Assembly (NCBI GenBank): GCA_003451595.1
Contig: DMDA01000050.1
Location: 8,283-26,903, forward strand
DNA: 18,621 bases
From: Chloroflexota bacterium
Lineage (GTDB): Bacteria > Chloroflexota > Anaerolineae > Caldilineales > Caldilineaceae
Direction: 5' to 3'
Part shown: one piece after another, positions 1-9,213 of the stretch
Layout of the letters: every line of letters starts with the position of its first letter
Numbering within the stretch: the stretch's first letter is position 1
Notes under the pieces: model-generated
What the model was told of the DNA's origin: nothing
What the model saw: only the letters and a program-made list of their open reading frames with translations
The model's database searches: none
Position numbers and translations under genes: made by a program

Positions 1-1637
<1,637 letters not shown>

Positions 1638-1674
1638 GGGTTCCTCCAATTCAGTGCACACTTGACGCAGCATT

Positions 1675-2568
1675 TTACGCAGCCTGCGCCCGTGCGATGG
1701 CTTTGGGCAGCACGCGCCGCAGCAGCACGGCGACCATCTCGTGGCGGTACTCTTTGCTGGCGCGGTGCTTGCTTGTGCGCAGCTCGGCCTGACGTTGTGC
1801 GGCGGCAATGGCGACTTCAATGGCAACTTCATCCAGTGACGGCGCAGCCAGCAAGATGGCTTCACTCTCGGTGGCGCGGAAGGGAATTGGCCCGGCTGGC
1901 CCGATGGCGATCGATGCCGCAACGGCGCGCCGCCCCATCTCGTCGAGTTGCACCTGCGCCGCAACGCCCAGGATTGGCAGCGCCACGCCCTGCGGACGCA
2001 TGATGCGGTCAAAGGCGCTGCTGCTATGCGGGGCACGCACCGGGAAGCGAAATGCGCCGATCATCTGGTTGGCGGCGAGGCGATTCTTGCCCGGTCCGGC
2101 AAAGATCGAGAGCAGCGGCTGCCAGGCGCATTCGACAGCGACGCCGTTCCACGTGCAGACCTGCACTTCCGCATTGAGCGCCAGCAGCCCGATCGTACCG
2201 TCGGCTGCGGGCAAGGCATGTGCGACGTTCCCGCCGATCGTGGCGACGTTGCGCACCTGCGGCCCACCGACGACACTACAGCTTTCCGCCAGCGCTGCAC
2301 CATGATGACGCACTAACGGATTGGCTTCGATGGCGGCATGCGTCACTGCCGCACCGATGACGATCCAGCCACCATCTTCAACGATGCAGTCAAGGCCGCG
2401 GATCGCTGTCACATCAATCAACGCCGCGGGTGCGGCGTGATTCCCCTGCTGTACATCCAGGATCAGGTCGGTGCCGCCAGCCACGATCTGGGCGTTCCCC
2501 GCATAGTGATTGAGCAACGAAAGCGCCTCATCGATGCTTTCAGGCGTGTGGTAGGCTTGCCAGCGCAT
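1675..2568 (-). CDS. FAD-binding subunit of molybdenum hydroxylase (CoxM/XdhB/YgfM family)
   Basis: A 297-residue protein, the usual length for this subunit. AGGTDL (residues 30-35) and GGPQVRNVATIGGNV (101-115) are the two FAD pyrophosphate and flavin-contacting motifs of the PCMH-type FAD domain in molybdopterin dehydrogenases. The C-terminal third is the CO-dehydrogenase flavoprotein C-terminal domain. The gene lies 37 bp upstream of the fused Fe-S/Mo subunit on the same strand, so the two are almost certainly co-transcribed and form one enzyme, with this chain passing electrons to NAD+ or another acceptor. AAGGAA precedes ATG 2568 at normal spacing. The substrate cannot be told from this chain. 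Confidence 0.93.
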   Translation of the reverse strand: MRWQAYHTPESIDEALSLLNHYAGNAQIVAGGTDLILDVQQGNHAAPAALIDVTAIRGLDCIVEDGGWIVIGAAVTHAAIEANPLVRHHGAALAESCSVVGGPQVRNVATIGGNVAHALPAADGTIGLLALNAEVQVCTWNGVAVECAWQPLLSIFAGPGKNRLAANQMIGAFRFPVRAPHSSSAFDRIMRPQGVALPILGVAAQVQLDEMGRRAVAASIAIGPAGPIPFRATESEAILLAAPSLDEVAIEVAIAAAQRQAELRTSKHRASKEYRHEMVAVLLRRVLPKAIARAQAA

Positions 2569-2628
2569 AAATGGTTCCTTACCTTACGATGAGCAGAAAG
2601 AATGCCAGAAGTAGGTCCGGTGTTGTGA

Positions 2629-2655
2629 GCAGTCGCCGTGATGCAGTCGCCGTGA
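2629..2655. repeat. Two 13-bp tandem direct repeats in intergenic region
   Basis: GCAGTCGCCGTGA occurs at 2629-2641 and again at 2643-2655, one base apart. The pair is bracketed by the inverted repeat TCCGGT (2616-2621) / ACCGGA (2656-2661). A TATACT (-10-like, minus strand) lies at 2672-2667 but has no convincing -35. The element sits between the helicase-associated gene and the FAD subunit gene, where it could bind a regulator of the Mo hydroxylase operon. The repeats are seen; the role is inferred. Confidence 0.6.
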
Positions 2656-2700
2656 ACCGGAGACAGAGTATACCACAGCCGGTCGGCAGAGCAGACCTGT

Positions 2701-4233
2701 TCAGGCGGAGCGCACCGGCTCAGCGCGGTCAAAGCGTTCGACGGCGCTGAGCACGCGCGGTGCAGCAGTGCGACACCGTGTGCGCAGGAACTGGGCAATA
2801 CGCGCGCCGCTGATTCCGTGCTCAGCAGCGCGTTTGAGGCTGCGTTGCGTGATCTGGTAGACAAACTTCGGGTAGCTTTGTTGCCACTGAGCAAAGCGCT
2901 CAACGCGGAAGCGATCTGCCAGCGCCACGCCAGGGTCCAGCGTTATGGTGAAATCTTCTGCCACGCTGATGTGATTGGCGGCGTGCTCATCGGGCATAGG
3001 GACATCGTGCCCCAACCACTGTGCGCCCCACGCGCTGAGCGACAGCAACGTGTCCGTGCCCGCCGCCGGTTCCGCCAGATCGAGCACGCACAGCCACGCT
3101 AACGGACCACGAATTAGGAAGCGCAGCAGTGCACCTTCCACTGCATCCCATCGCTCGAAACCCTTGAGGAATTCCTGCGTAGAGCTGTTGCGAATGTACC
3201 AGGTGTCGTAATCGCCAGTCGGACGCTGAAAATCTGGCTCGACCTCGCGGATCGCCCGCAAGACGTCGGATTGGGTGTACCAGGCGCCTGGCTGAAGATG
3301 GCCGAACAGCCGCAGGAGGGTTTCACGCGTTTGCAGTGGATCGTTATGCCAGACCCCCGCTTCGACGCACTCCAGTTCTGGGGTGCGACAGAGATCATTC
3401 CATTCCGGCGACGTGCGCCAGGCATCAAAGAGCGCACGCCGCTGTTCGGCGCGCGTCTTGTCAAGAAAGGCGGCCACCGGGTTGTGCGTCAACTGGACGC
3501 CATCGGCCTCGCGCCTCAGCCAGCCCAGCCGATTGGCAAGATGGAGCAGGAGCGCCAGGCGCAGATTCAGATCAACGTCGCCACCGCTAAAGGGTATTTG
3601 GAAGCGCTTGACAACCCGTTCGATGTCCTCAGGATGCGGGCCTTGCGGCGTCAGGCGGATGCGTTCGTGATAGAGAAAGCCAAGCAACGACCCGGCGTCG
3701 AGCAACAACGCGTCGTCAGCGGGCAGGACTCGCGCTGGCGGTGGCGGCGCCGCCGGTTTGACAGGCAGTCCCACCGGCAGCTCGCTCTGCGGCCGCGGCA
3801 GCCAGGGTGTGATGTCACTGGGCAAATAGATCACCGTGTGCGCATTCTGGCCAACGCCTCTGAAGCCGCGCCCGATCAGCCCGTTGTAGTAGAGCAACTC
3901 GGCCGTGCTTTCCGGGTAGAGCCATGGCGCCTCGCGTTCCAATTTGGCTGGCCCCATCTGGCGGATGGCGCCAAACTCGCGGCTGAACTGCGCCTCCGCC
4001 ACCTCGCCATGCTCGCGCAACAGCAGGTCAATGGCGGCTTCAGCTTGCGGCGTGAAGTCGAGCATTTCCTGGTGCGCCATCTGCACCGAGGTGGGGTCGG
4101 TCAATTGCGCAGCCAGCAGCTCGATCACTTGCTCGCGCGTGGTGGCGCCATCAATCAGCGCGCCGCGCAGCTCGGCAAGCACTTGCAACATGATATCCGG
4201 GTATCCGGCCAACATCTGAGCGGCTGTAGGCAT
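2701..4233 (-). CDS. Helicase-associated domain protein (Helicase_C_3/XPB-associated type), no helicase motor
   Basis: A 510-residue protein. No Walker A, DEAD/DEAH box or other helicase motor motif is visible. The N-terminal 150 residues look like winged-helix modules, including a segment around ELLYYNGLIGRGFRG typical of bacterial helicase-associated proteins. A proline-rich linker lies at about 160-175. The C-terminal segment around SLKRAAEHGISGARIAQFL (about 465-485) resembles the conserved end of the Helicase_C_3 domain, which in other bacteria lies next to or is fused to XPB-like helicases. No helicase partner lies nearby. No strong Shine-Dalgarno precedes ATG 4233, so an internal ATG 18 bp downstream is also possible. 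A DNA-repair or DNA-binding accessory role is inferred from family only. Confidence 0.65.
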   Translation of the reverse strand: MPTAAQMLAGYPDIMLQVLAELRGALIDGATTREQVIELLAAQLTDPTSVQMAHQEMLDFTPQAEAAIDLLLREHGEVAEAQFSREFGAIRQMGPAKLEREAPWLYPESTAELLYYNGLIGRGFRGVGQNAHTVIYLPSDITPWLPRPQSELPVGLPVKPAAPPPPARVLPADDALLLDAGSLLGFLYHERIRLTPQGPHPEDIERVVKRFQIPFSGGDVDLNLRLALLLHLANRLGWLRREADGVQLTHNPVAAFLDKTRAEQRRALFDAWRTSPEWNDLCRTPELECVEAGVWHNDPLQTRETLLRLFGHLQPGAWYTQSDVLRAIREVEPDFQRPTGDYDTWYIRNSSTQEFLKGFERWDAVEGALLRFLIRGPLAWLCVLDLAEPAAGTDTLLSLSAWGAQWLGHDVPMPDEHAANHISVAEDFTITLDPGVALADRFRVERFAQWQQSYPKFVYQITQRSLKRAAEHGISGARIAQFLRTRCRTAAPRVLSAVERFDRAEPVRSA

Positions 4234-4310
4234 GGTAGAGTCAGTTGATCAACACGGCACGTGGGCGGAACTCTCTCATTGAGACAGTGTGTTATTAGAT
4301 CAAAGTTCGC

Positions 4311-4325
4311 GATTTGTCACAAATC
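4311..4325. promoter_or_regulatory. Palindromic operator candidate GATTTG-tca-CAAATC
   Basis: A perfect 6-bp inverted repeat around a 3-bp centre, in the divergent region between the helicase-associated gene (minus) and the DUF1232 gene (plus). It lies immediately upstream of a TATACT -10-like box (4329-4334), within the would-be -35/-10 spacer. A repressor bound here would block that promoter. The -35 element itself is weak (TTCGCG at 4306-4311). Operator function is inferred. Confidence 0.4.
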
Positions 4326-4328
4326 CGC

Positions 4329-4334
4329 TATACT
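4329..4334 (+). promoter_or_regulatory. Candidate -10 box (TATACT) for the DUF1232 gene
   Basis: TATACT at 4329-4334 lies 33 bp upstream of the start codon at 4367, in front of a good Shine-Dalgarno (AAGGAG, 4352-4357). The best-placed -35 (4306-4311, TTCGCG) is poor, consistent with an activator-dependent or regulated promoter, or with a chance match. Confidence 0.35.
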
Positions 4335-4366
4335 GCAAGCGTAATTCCTACAAGGAGACAACCAAC

Positions 4367-4702
4367 ATGGCGCAACACACAAAATATCAATCGGCGGTCA
4401 ACAATCCAGGCTTTCTGCAGCAAGCAGCACGTGCGATCCAGTTGCTTTTCGACTCGCGCGTGCCTGGTTCACTCAAACTGATGTTGCCTGCCGCAGCGCT
4501 GCTCTACTGGATCTGGCCGATCGACCTGATGCCCGGCATCCCGATCGACGACGTCGCCGTGTTGATCGGAGCAATGGCGCTCTTCGCGAGGCTGGCCAGC
4601 GAAGCCATCGAACGCCAGCAGCGTCAGGGTCAGCAACCTGCCGGAGACGACGCCAATACCAACGCGACTGTGATCGATACGACCTGGAAAGTCATTGAAT
4701 AG
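4367..4702 (+). CDS. DUF1232 (YkvA-like) small membrane protein
   Basis: A 111-residue protein of unknown function. The start ATG 4367 is chosen because AAGGAG at 4352-4357 sits 9 bases upstream; an in-frame ATG at 4289 would read through that ribosome site and the promoter. Residues 36-50 and about 58-77 are hydrophobic and probably membrane-embedded. Between and within them is the family signature with PIDLMPGIPIDD (51-62), matching the DUF1232 pattern of a PxD-L-P core followed by a DD pair. The tail from 82 is polar and Gln-rich. The family is widespread but has no assigned biochemical role. A hairpin follows the stop. Confidence 0.85.
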   Translation: MAQHTKYQSAVNNPGFLQQAARAIQLLFDSRVPGSLKLMLPAAALLYWIWPIDLMPGIPIDDVAVLIGAMALFARLASEAIERQQRQGQQPAGDDANTNATVIDTTWKVIE

Positions 4703-4735
4703 GCCCGGGCGCCACGTTGCGCCTGGCGATCATCG

Positions 4736-4769
4736 CCTGTCGGGGTTGAATTTTCGTCGCCCCGACAGG
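4736..4769 (+). terminator. Strong hairpin after DUF1232 gene (terminator without T-tract, or 5' leader structure of the next gene)
   Basis: CCTGTCGGGG (4736-4745) and CCCCGACAGG (4760-4769) form a perfect 10-bp stem with a 14-base loop. No T-run follows, so intrinsic termination is uncertain. It ends only 15 bp before the ATG of the MerR-like gene, which has no clear Shine-Dalgarno, so the hairpin could instead affect translation of that gene. Confidence 0.55.
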
Positions 4770-4784
4770 TCATTCACCTGACCT

Positions 4785-5447
4785 ATGACCCTATCACCAC
4801 CTGACCGCAGCAGTGCACCGGAAACCACCTACACCTTCACTGAAGTCGCCTATCATTTTCAGGTGACGCCAGATGTGCTGCGCGGCTGGATGCGCCGCTT
4901 TGCCCAGGTGCTTAGCCCCGCTGCCAGGAATGACCCGCCGCGCTTTGCCACTGCTGATATTGCCGCCCTGAGCATTGTCCAGAAGCTCCTCGAACAAGGT
5001 CTTCAAGACGAACAGATCAACGCGCAGTTGACGCCAAAACGCATCGTGCGAGACGAAACCGCACCGGTTGCCCTGAACAGCGATCAGGCGCGTCAGCTCG
5101 TTGAAGGCAAGGCTGCTCTACTGCCGACAGCTCTGGGCGACATCCTCAGCGCCATCGCCAACAGCCAGCAGACTGTGCTCAATAGCCAGTCCACCGTGCG
5201 CGAAGTCGTGGGCGTGGTTGTGCAGGACAATTTTAATCTTAAGGAAGAAAACCGCAAACTGCGCGAACGGATGCTAGAGCAGGAACGGGTGCTCGCCGAA
5301 TATCAGCGCCGCGAGGAGACGCGCAAAGAGCGCCTGGAAAGCCGCCTGCGTGCGCTTGAAAACACCGTCGCTGCGCTCCAGCAGCAGGTGGCCCAGTTGA
5401 TTCAGCTTCAGCGCCAGAGCCAACAAAAGAAGCGCGGCTGGTGGTGA
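4785..5447 (+). CDS. MerR-like helix-turn-helix regulator with C-terminal coiled coil
   Basis: A 220-residue protein. Residues 16-82 (YTFTEVAYHFQVTPDVLRGWMRRFA and following) have the MerR-type winged-helix pattern: a short helix-turn-helix, a wing containing RFATADI, then a helix ending near QINAQL. Residues 85-145 are a linker with Ala/Ser/Gln-rich helices. Residues 148-212 are strongly heptad-like, rich in Glu, Arg, Gln and Leu, and predicted to form a long coiled coil. The protein ends in basic-aromatic KKRGWW. MerR-fold proteins with long coiled coils act as regulators or chromosome-associated proteins (RacA-like). No effector-binding domain of classical MerR regulators is present. The target is unknown; neighbouring palindromes and direct repeats are candidates. 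Confidence 0.75.
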   Translation: MTLSPPDRSSAPETTYTFTEVAYHFQVTPDVLRGWMRRFAQVLSPAARNDPPRFATADIAALSIVQKLLEQGLQDEQINAQLTPKRIVRDETAPVALNSDQARQLVEGKAALLPTALGDILSAIANSQQTVLNSQSTVREVVGVVVQDNFNLKEENRKLRERMLEQERVLAEYQRREETRKERLESRLRALENTVAALQQQVAQLIQLQRQSQQKKRGWW

Positions 5448-5454
5448 GTTCCTG

Positions 5455-5482
5455 ACGTCCAGAGTCTTCACGTCCAGAGTCT
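5455..5482. repeat. Pair of 13-bp direct repeats (period 15) between regulator and oxidoreductase genes
   Basis: ACGTCCAGAGTCT occurs at 5455-5467 and 5470-5482, starting 8 bp after the stop of the MerR-like gene and ending 64 bp before the oxidoreductase start. Two sites about 1.5 helical turns apart in a short promoter-sized gap could be regulator half-sites, or a simple duplication. Confidence 0.5.
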
Positions 5483-5546
5483 GCGTACAGAACGCATCGG
5501 CTTTCCGGTTCCCAACACATGTTTCCTAACAAACGGTGATGGCACG

Positions 5547-6965
5547 ATGGCTTCACAACCAGCGACACCTTTGATGCGCCTGATGACTGGCAGCGCACGC
5601 CTGGCCGCGACAACCTGGCCTGTTGCCGGTCGCGTCTTTCGTGAGCGACTGGCGCTCGACGACAACCGCGCGCTCTGGGTAAGCAAGACGCCGGACTATC
5701 GACCACGCCCGGCGCTTCAAGGCCGCATCACCGCCGACCTGGCCATCATCGGCGGCGGCTTTACCGGGACAAGCACAGCCTACCATGTCAGCCGCCGGTT
5801 TCCGGAGCGACGCATCGTCCTGCTGGAAGCAGCGACGCTGGCAAATGGCGCCAGCGGGCGCAACGGCGGCATGATGCTGAACTGGGTCAACGGTTGCGAC
5901 GCCGTGACGCCTGAAGTGGCCGCGCGCATCTATCAGCTGACGCGCGCCGGCATCGATGATCTCTGTGCGTTGATCGAACGACACGCACTCCCCGTGGATT
6001 ACCGTCGCGACGGCACAGTGACAATTTACACCGATCCTGCCCGCGCCGAAGCAGCACACGCCGAGGTGGAGCAACACAATGCATTGGGCATTCCCACGCG
6101 CTTTCTGGACGCCGCTGCACTCCGCCGTCGCCTTGACGTCGCCCATGGCTGCGGCGCCGTCTTCGACCCAGGCACAGGGCAGATCAATGGCGCCCAGCTG
6201 GTGCGTAGCCTGGCGCCCGTGCTCGAGGCGCAGGGTGTTGAAATTTTCGAGGGAACGCCTGTGTTGCGCGTGCAGGAAGGCGCGCGCATCCACCTGACTA
6301 CACCGCACGGTGAGGTGGACGCTGACGCTATCGTGCTGGCGACCAATGGCTACACGGGCGCGCTGGGTTACTTTCGCGATGCCCTCTTTCCCTTGCATTC
6401 CCACATCTTCGCCACCGCTGCGCTGTCGCCGGAGGAGCAACACGCGTTAGGCTGGCGCGGGCTGGCAGGCTTTGCCGACGACTTTGATCGCATCTCCTAC
6501 GCGTCGATGACGAGCGATGGCCACCTGGTCTTTGGCGGCGGCAGCAATCACGCCTACAGCTATCTCTTCAACAACCGCACAGCCTATCCTGGTGGCGCCG
6601 CTGCAGCGTCACGCCACCAGCGGGCAATGGAACTCACCCTGCGCCGTTACTTTCCACATAGCCACAACCTCTCCATCGCCCACCGCTGGGTCGGCACATT
6701 GGGCATCACCTTTGACCGCCGTCCGCTGATCGGCGTGCGCGGGGAGCGACGCAACGTCTACTACGCAGTTGGCTACTGCGGGCACGGCGTGACGCTGGCG
6801 AACCTGGCGGGCGAGATTCTGTGCGACCTCTATGCTGGCGAGGACAGCCGCTGGCGCGACCTCCCCTTTATCCAAAGTGGCTATCACCGCATCCCACCGG
6901 AACCGTTTCGGTGGATTGGCTATCAGCTGTTCACGCGGCTGACGGGACGATCGCCGCGTGTGTAG
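5547..6965 (+). CDS. FAD-dependent oxidoreductase, DAO family (glycine/D-amino acid oxidase or gamma-glutamylputrescine oxidase-like)
   Basis: A 472-residue flavoprotein. After a 60-residue N-terminal extension, residues 63-97 are a Rossmann FAD-binding fold with GGGFTG at 69-74 and an acidic LLEA end that would hold the FAD ribose. GASGRNGG (101-108) is the second flavin-contact motif of the family. Near the C-terminus, WVGTLGITFDRRPLIG and a following GYCGHGV form the usual isoalloxazine-contact region. Family members oxidise secondary or primary amines (glycine, sarcosine, gamma-glutamylputrescine) to imines using O2. The ATWPV-like leader resembles the PuuB/YurR group more than sarcosine oxidase, so an amine substrate is likely but unproven. 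ATG 5547 is the first in-frame start; no strong Shine-Dalgarno. Convergent with the next gene. Confidence 0.88.
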   Translation: MASQPATPLMRLMTGSARLAATTWPVAGRVFRERLALDDNRALWVSKTPDYRPRPALQGRITADLAIIGGGFTGTSTAYHVSRRFPERRIVLLEAATLANGASGRNGGMMLNWVNGCDAVTPEVAARIYQLTRAGIDDLCALIERHALPVDYRRDGTVTIYTDPARAEAAHAEVEQHNALGIPTRFLDAAALRRRLDVAHGCGAVFDPGTGQINGAQLVRSLAPVLEAQGVEIFEGTPVLRVQEGARIHLTTPHGEVDADAIVLATNGYTGALGYFRDALFPLHSHIFATAALSPEEQHALGWRGLAGFADDFDRISYASMTSDGHLVFGGGSNHAYSYLFNNRTAYPGGAAAASRHQRAMELTLRRYFPHSHNLSIAHRWVGTLGITFDRRPLIGVRGERRNVYYAVGYCGHGVTLANLAGEILCDLYAGEDSRWRDLPFIQSGYHRIPPEPFRWIGYQLFTRLTGRSPRV

Positions 6966-7026
6966 GCGCGCACTGCGCTGGTGATCAATTGCGTTGAACA
7001 GGGTGATGGCGGGGGAAGACAGTGCT

Positions 7027-8160
7027 TTACTCCGGTGATTCGTCTTCTGCCTGCAGGTGCGCGTCGAAGGCCGCCAGCGCGGCGCCGAAGCCGGCGCGAC
7101 CAAAGCCCATGCGCAGATAGCGATCTTCAGCGCCCAGATTGGCAGCGGGCAACACCAGAACACCCGCCGTCTCCGCCAGGTGGGTTGCATACGCGCGCAC
7201 CGAAGGCACGTTCATGCCAACCAGCGCCGTCGATCCAGCCAGGGGCCTACGCCATTGGAAGCGCTCGCCCCAACGCGCAAAAAAAGCCTCTGCCAGTGCC
7301 AGATTCGTGGCAATCCGGGCCAGGCTACGGGCGCGCAGTTGGTCGCGCACGCGCCAGGCGGCCAACGCCAGAAATTCTGAAGGCGCTGGCGGGCAGATCG
7401 TGGTGTAGAACTTCCAATTGATCAGGTTGGCGCGCAGGGTGGCGTCCTTCACCACCAGCCAGCCTGTACGCAGCCCTGGCAGCCCGTAGGTCTTGGATAA
7501 CCCAGAGAGCACGACAGCGCGCGGTGTGAGGTCCACCGCCGAGGGAATGGCAGGTGTGCCATCGTGCACCAACCCGAAATACATCTCGTCACAAAAGAGC
7601 AGCAGACCGTGTCGCTCTACCTGCGCCACCAATTCTTGCATCTGCGCTGGCGCAGGTAGAAAGCCGGTCGGGTTGTGCGGAAAATTTACGACGATCAGCT
7701 TTGTGCGTGGTGAAATCAGATGGCGTAGCGCTGTGAAATCCAGCTCCCACCGCCCGGCGCCGGGTGTAAACGACCAGCGTTTCACATTCGCCGCGCCGAC
7801 GACATGTTCGAACAGATGGATCAACGCATCGTAAGCAGGCGTCAGGACAATCACCTCGTCGCCAGGGTCAAGCGCCGCGCGCGCCATCAGATAGATGCCT
7901 TCGACAGGGGCGCCGAGCATGATAATCTCTGCATCATGCACGGAGGCGTAACTGGCAGCGATCTGGCGACGCAGTTCAGGATGCCCCAGCGACTCGGTGT
8001 ACCCAAGGCCAAGTCGCCCAAACTCCTCCCACGTTACGCCAGCCAGCGCCAGCAATTCGGCGACGGTGACGCTCTCGCAATCGGAGCTACCCAACAGATG
8101 GGGTGTGGTGAATTCGTATTGAGCAAAAAAGTGCTCAGTCGCAAAATTGGCGATCTGCAT
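7027..8160 (-). CDS. Pyridoxal-phosphate-dependent aminotransferase, class I/II
   Basis: A 377-residue fold-type I PLP enzyme of normal length. HNPTG (162-166) supplies the Asn that contacts the PLP ring. FCDEMYFG has Asp191, which pairs with the pyridine nitrogen. SKTYGLPGLR (222-231) holds the Schiff-base Lys223. YLRMGFGR near the C-terminus has the carboxylate-binding Arg. The N-terminal SSDCES region (25-30) is shared with a subgroup that includes arginine-modifying enzymes (capreomycidine-synthase-like) as well as ordinary transaminases, so the amino-acid substrate is open. The neighbouring flavin amine oxidase suggests amino-acid or polyamine breakdown (inference). Only a weak GGAAAA precedes ATG 8160. 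Divergent from the hydrolase gene. Confidence 0.9.
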   Translation of the reverse strand: MQIANFATEHFFAQYEFTTPHLLGSSDCESVTVAELLALAGVTWEEFGRLGLGYTESLGHPELRRQIAASYASVHDAEIIMLGAPVEGIYLMARAALDPGDEVIVLTPAYDALIHLFEHVVGAANVKRWSFTPGAGRWELDFTALRHLISPRTKLIVVNFPHNPTGFLPAPAQMQELVAQVERHGLLLFCDEMYFGLVHDGTPAIPSAVDLTPRAVVLSGLSKTYGLPGLRTGWLVVKDATLRANLINWKFYTTICPPAPSEFLALAAWRVRDQLRARSLARIATNLALAEAFFARWGERFQWRRPLAGSTALVGMNVPSVRAYATHLAETAGVLVLPAANLGAEDRYLRMGFGRAGFGAALAAFDAHLQAEDESPE

Positions 8161-8257
8161 GAGTTTTCCGTCTTTCGCATCGGTGGACAGTCACTGTCTG
8201 GGTCTCAATCCTGAACGTCAAACGTGTGCTGTGCATCAGGCGCACCACTCCGCCATT

Positions 8258-8285
8258 TCGTCATCGGTCACGAATGCGCTAGAAT
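8258..8285 (+). promoter_or_regulatory. Possible sigma-70 promoter for the alpha/beta hydrolase
   Basis: TCGTCA (8258-8263) and TAGAAT (8280-8285) are separated by 16 bp. They lie in the divergent gap between the aminotransferase and the hydrolase, 46 bp upstream of the preferred GTG start. The -10 is good and the -35 is only partial. Confidence 0.35.
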
Positions 8286-8331
8286 GACAGCCATGTACAT
8301 CCTTACCCGATAGTCAGGAGAATTGCCCCGC

Positions 8332-9117
8332 GTGGAGACAATCTTCATCGGCAACCGTACACTGGCCTTCCGCAGCTATGGTCGACACGTTGCGCCAGAG
8401 CGCCCGCCGCTGGTGTTGGTGCACGGCGCCGGCGGCAATCATTTGATTTGGCCGCCGCAGGTGCGTCATCTGCCGCAGACTGCCGTCTACGCCATCGATT
8501 TGCCCGGTCACGGCGCATCTCCGCCACCGGCGTGCGCCACCATTAGCGCCTATAGCGAGATCATCCGCGACTTCGTCGATGCGCTGGAACTGCCCTGGTT
8601 TGTGCTCGCCGGTCACTCGATGGGCGGCGCCATTGCACTCGACTTTGCGCTGGCCTACGGACATCGGCTGGCCGGTATCGCCGTGATCGGCGCTGGCGCA
8701 CGCATGAAAGTCGCCCCGGCCTTTCTGGAAGGAGTGCTCACGGATTTTGCCGCTGCCACCGAACGCATCGTCGAAAATTCTTATCATACCAGCACCAGCG
8801 CCGACGAAAAACAACGCTACCTGCGCGCATTGCGCGAAAACGATCCGCAAATCCTCTATGGCGACTTCCTGGCGGTGGCGAACTTCGACGTACGTGACCA
8901 CGTGCAGTCGCTGAGCATTCCCACCCTGATCCTGTGTGGCCGCCATGACCGGATGACGCCGCCTATCCTGAGCGAAATGCTGCACGCGCGTATCGCCGGC
9001 AGCCAGTTGCATTTGCTCGAAGATGCTGGCCACAATGTGCTCCTCGAACAACCGCTGACCGTTGCGATGCACCTCGGCTGTTTTCTGGACAGATTGACCA
9101 GCGCCGCGCTTGCTTGA
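8332..9117 (+). CDS. Alpha/beta-fold hydrolase
   Basis: About 261 residues. The catalytic triad is visible: GHSMGG with nucleophile Ser (residue 99 counted from the TTG at 8323), Asp209 in LCGRHDRMTPP, and His237 in EDAGHNVL. VHGAGGNH (33-40) is the oxyanion-hole loop and IDLPGHG follows strand 4. The start is ambiguous: TTG 8323 is only 2 bases after AGGAG (8316-8320), while GTG 8332 is 11 bases after it and is preferred. Family members hydrolyse esters, lactones, thioesters or C-C bonds; nothing here fixes the substrate. A single cap domain of about 60 residues lies between strand 6 and the Asp. Transcribed alone and convergent with the P1 peptidase. Confidence 0.9.
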   Translation: METIFIGNRTLAFRSYGRHVAPERPPLVLVHGAGGNHLIWPPQVRHLPQTAVYAIDLPGHGASPPPACATISAYSEIIRDFVDALELPWFVLAGHSMGGAIALDFALAYGHRLAGIAVIGAGARMKVAPAFLEGVLTDFAAATERIVENSYHTSTSADEKQRYLRALRENDPQILYGDFLAVANFDVRDHVQSLSIPTLILCGRHDRMTPPILSEMLHARIAGSQLHLLEDAGHNVLLEQPLTVAMHLGCFLDRLTSAALA

Positions 9118-9135
9118 GCATGGTTATTGATTTCC

Positions 9136-9166
9136 AGGGTTGTGACGTCATATGGTTCACAACCCT
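9136..9166. terminator. 9-bp hairpin between convergent genes
   Basis: AGGGTTGTG (9136-9144) and CACAACCCT (9158-9166) are perfectly complementary with a 13-base loop, just after the hydrolase stop. There is no T-run on either side. A role as hydrolase terminator, or as part of a bidirectional terminator with the next hairpin, is inferred from position. Confidence 0.55.
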
Positions 9167-9169
9167 CCT

Positions 9170-9206
9170 GGCAGCTTTGGTGCTTCCAGGAAGATGAACA
9201 GCTGCC
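9170..9206. terminator. Second, nested hairpin next to the P1 peptidase stop
   Basis: GGCAGCT (9170-9176) pairs with AGCTGCC (9200-9206), and inside the loop CTTCC-a-GGAAG forms a further small palindrome. It lies 7 bp beyond the stop of the minus-strand peptidase gene, so it is placed to terminate the four-gene minus-strand unit. No T-run is present. Confidence 0.5.
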
Positions 9207-9213
9207 CCAGAGG

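Noticed and set aside
3271..4248. Plus-strand open frame of 325 codons opposite the helicase-associated gene
   Set aside because: It is antisense to a recognisable family protein, Arg/Gln-rich and without domain motifs or a ribosome site.
8293..8313. Short upstream frame MYILTR before the hydrolase
   Set aside because: Six codons with no ribosome site and no regulatory amino-acid pattern; likely chance.
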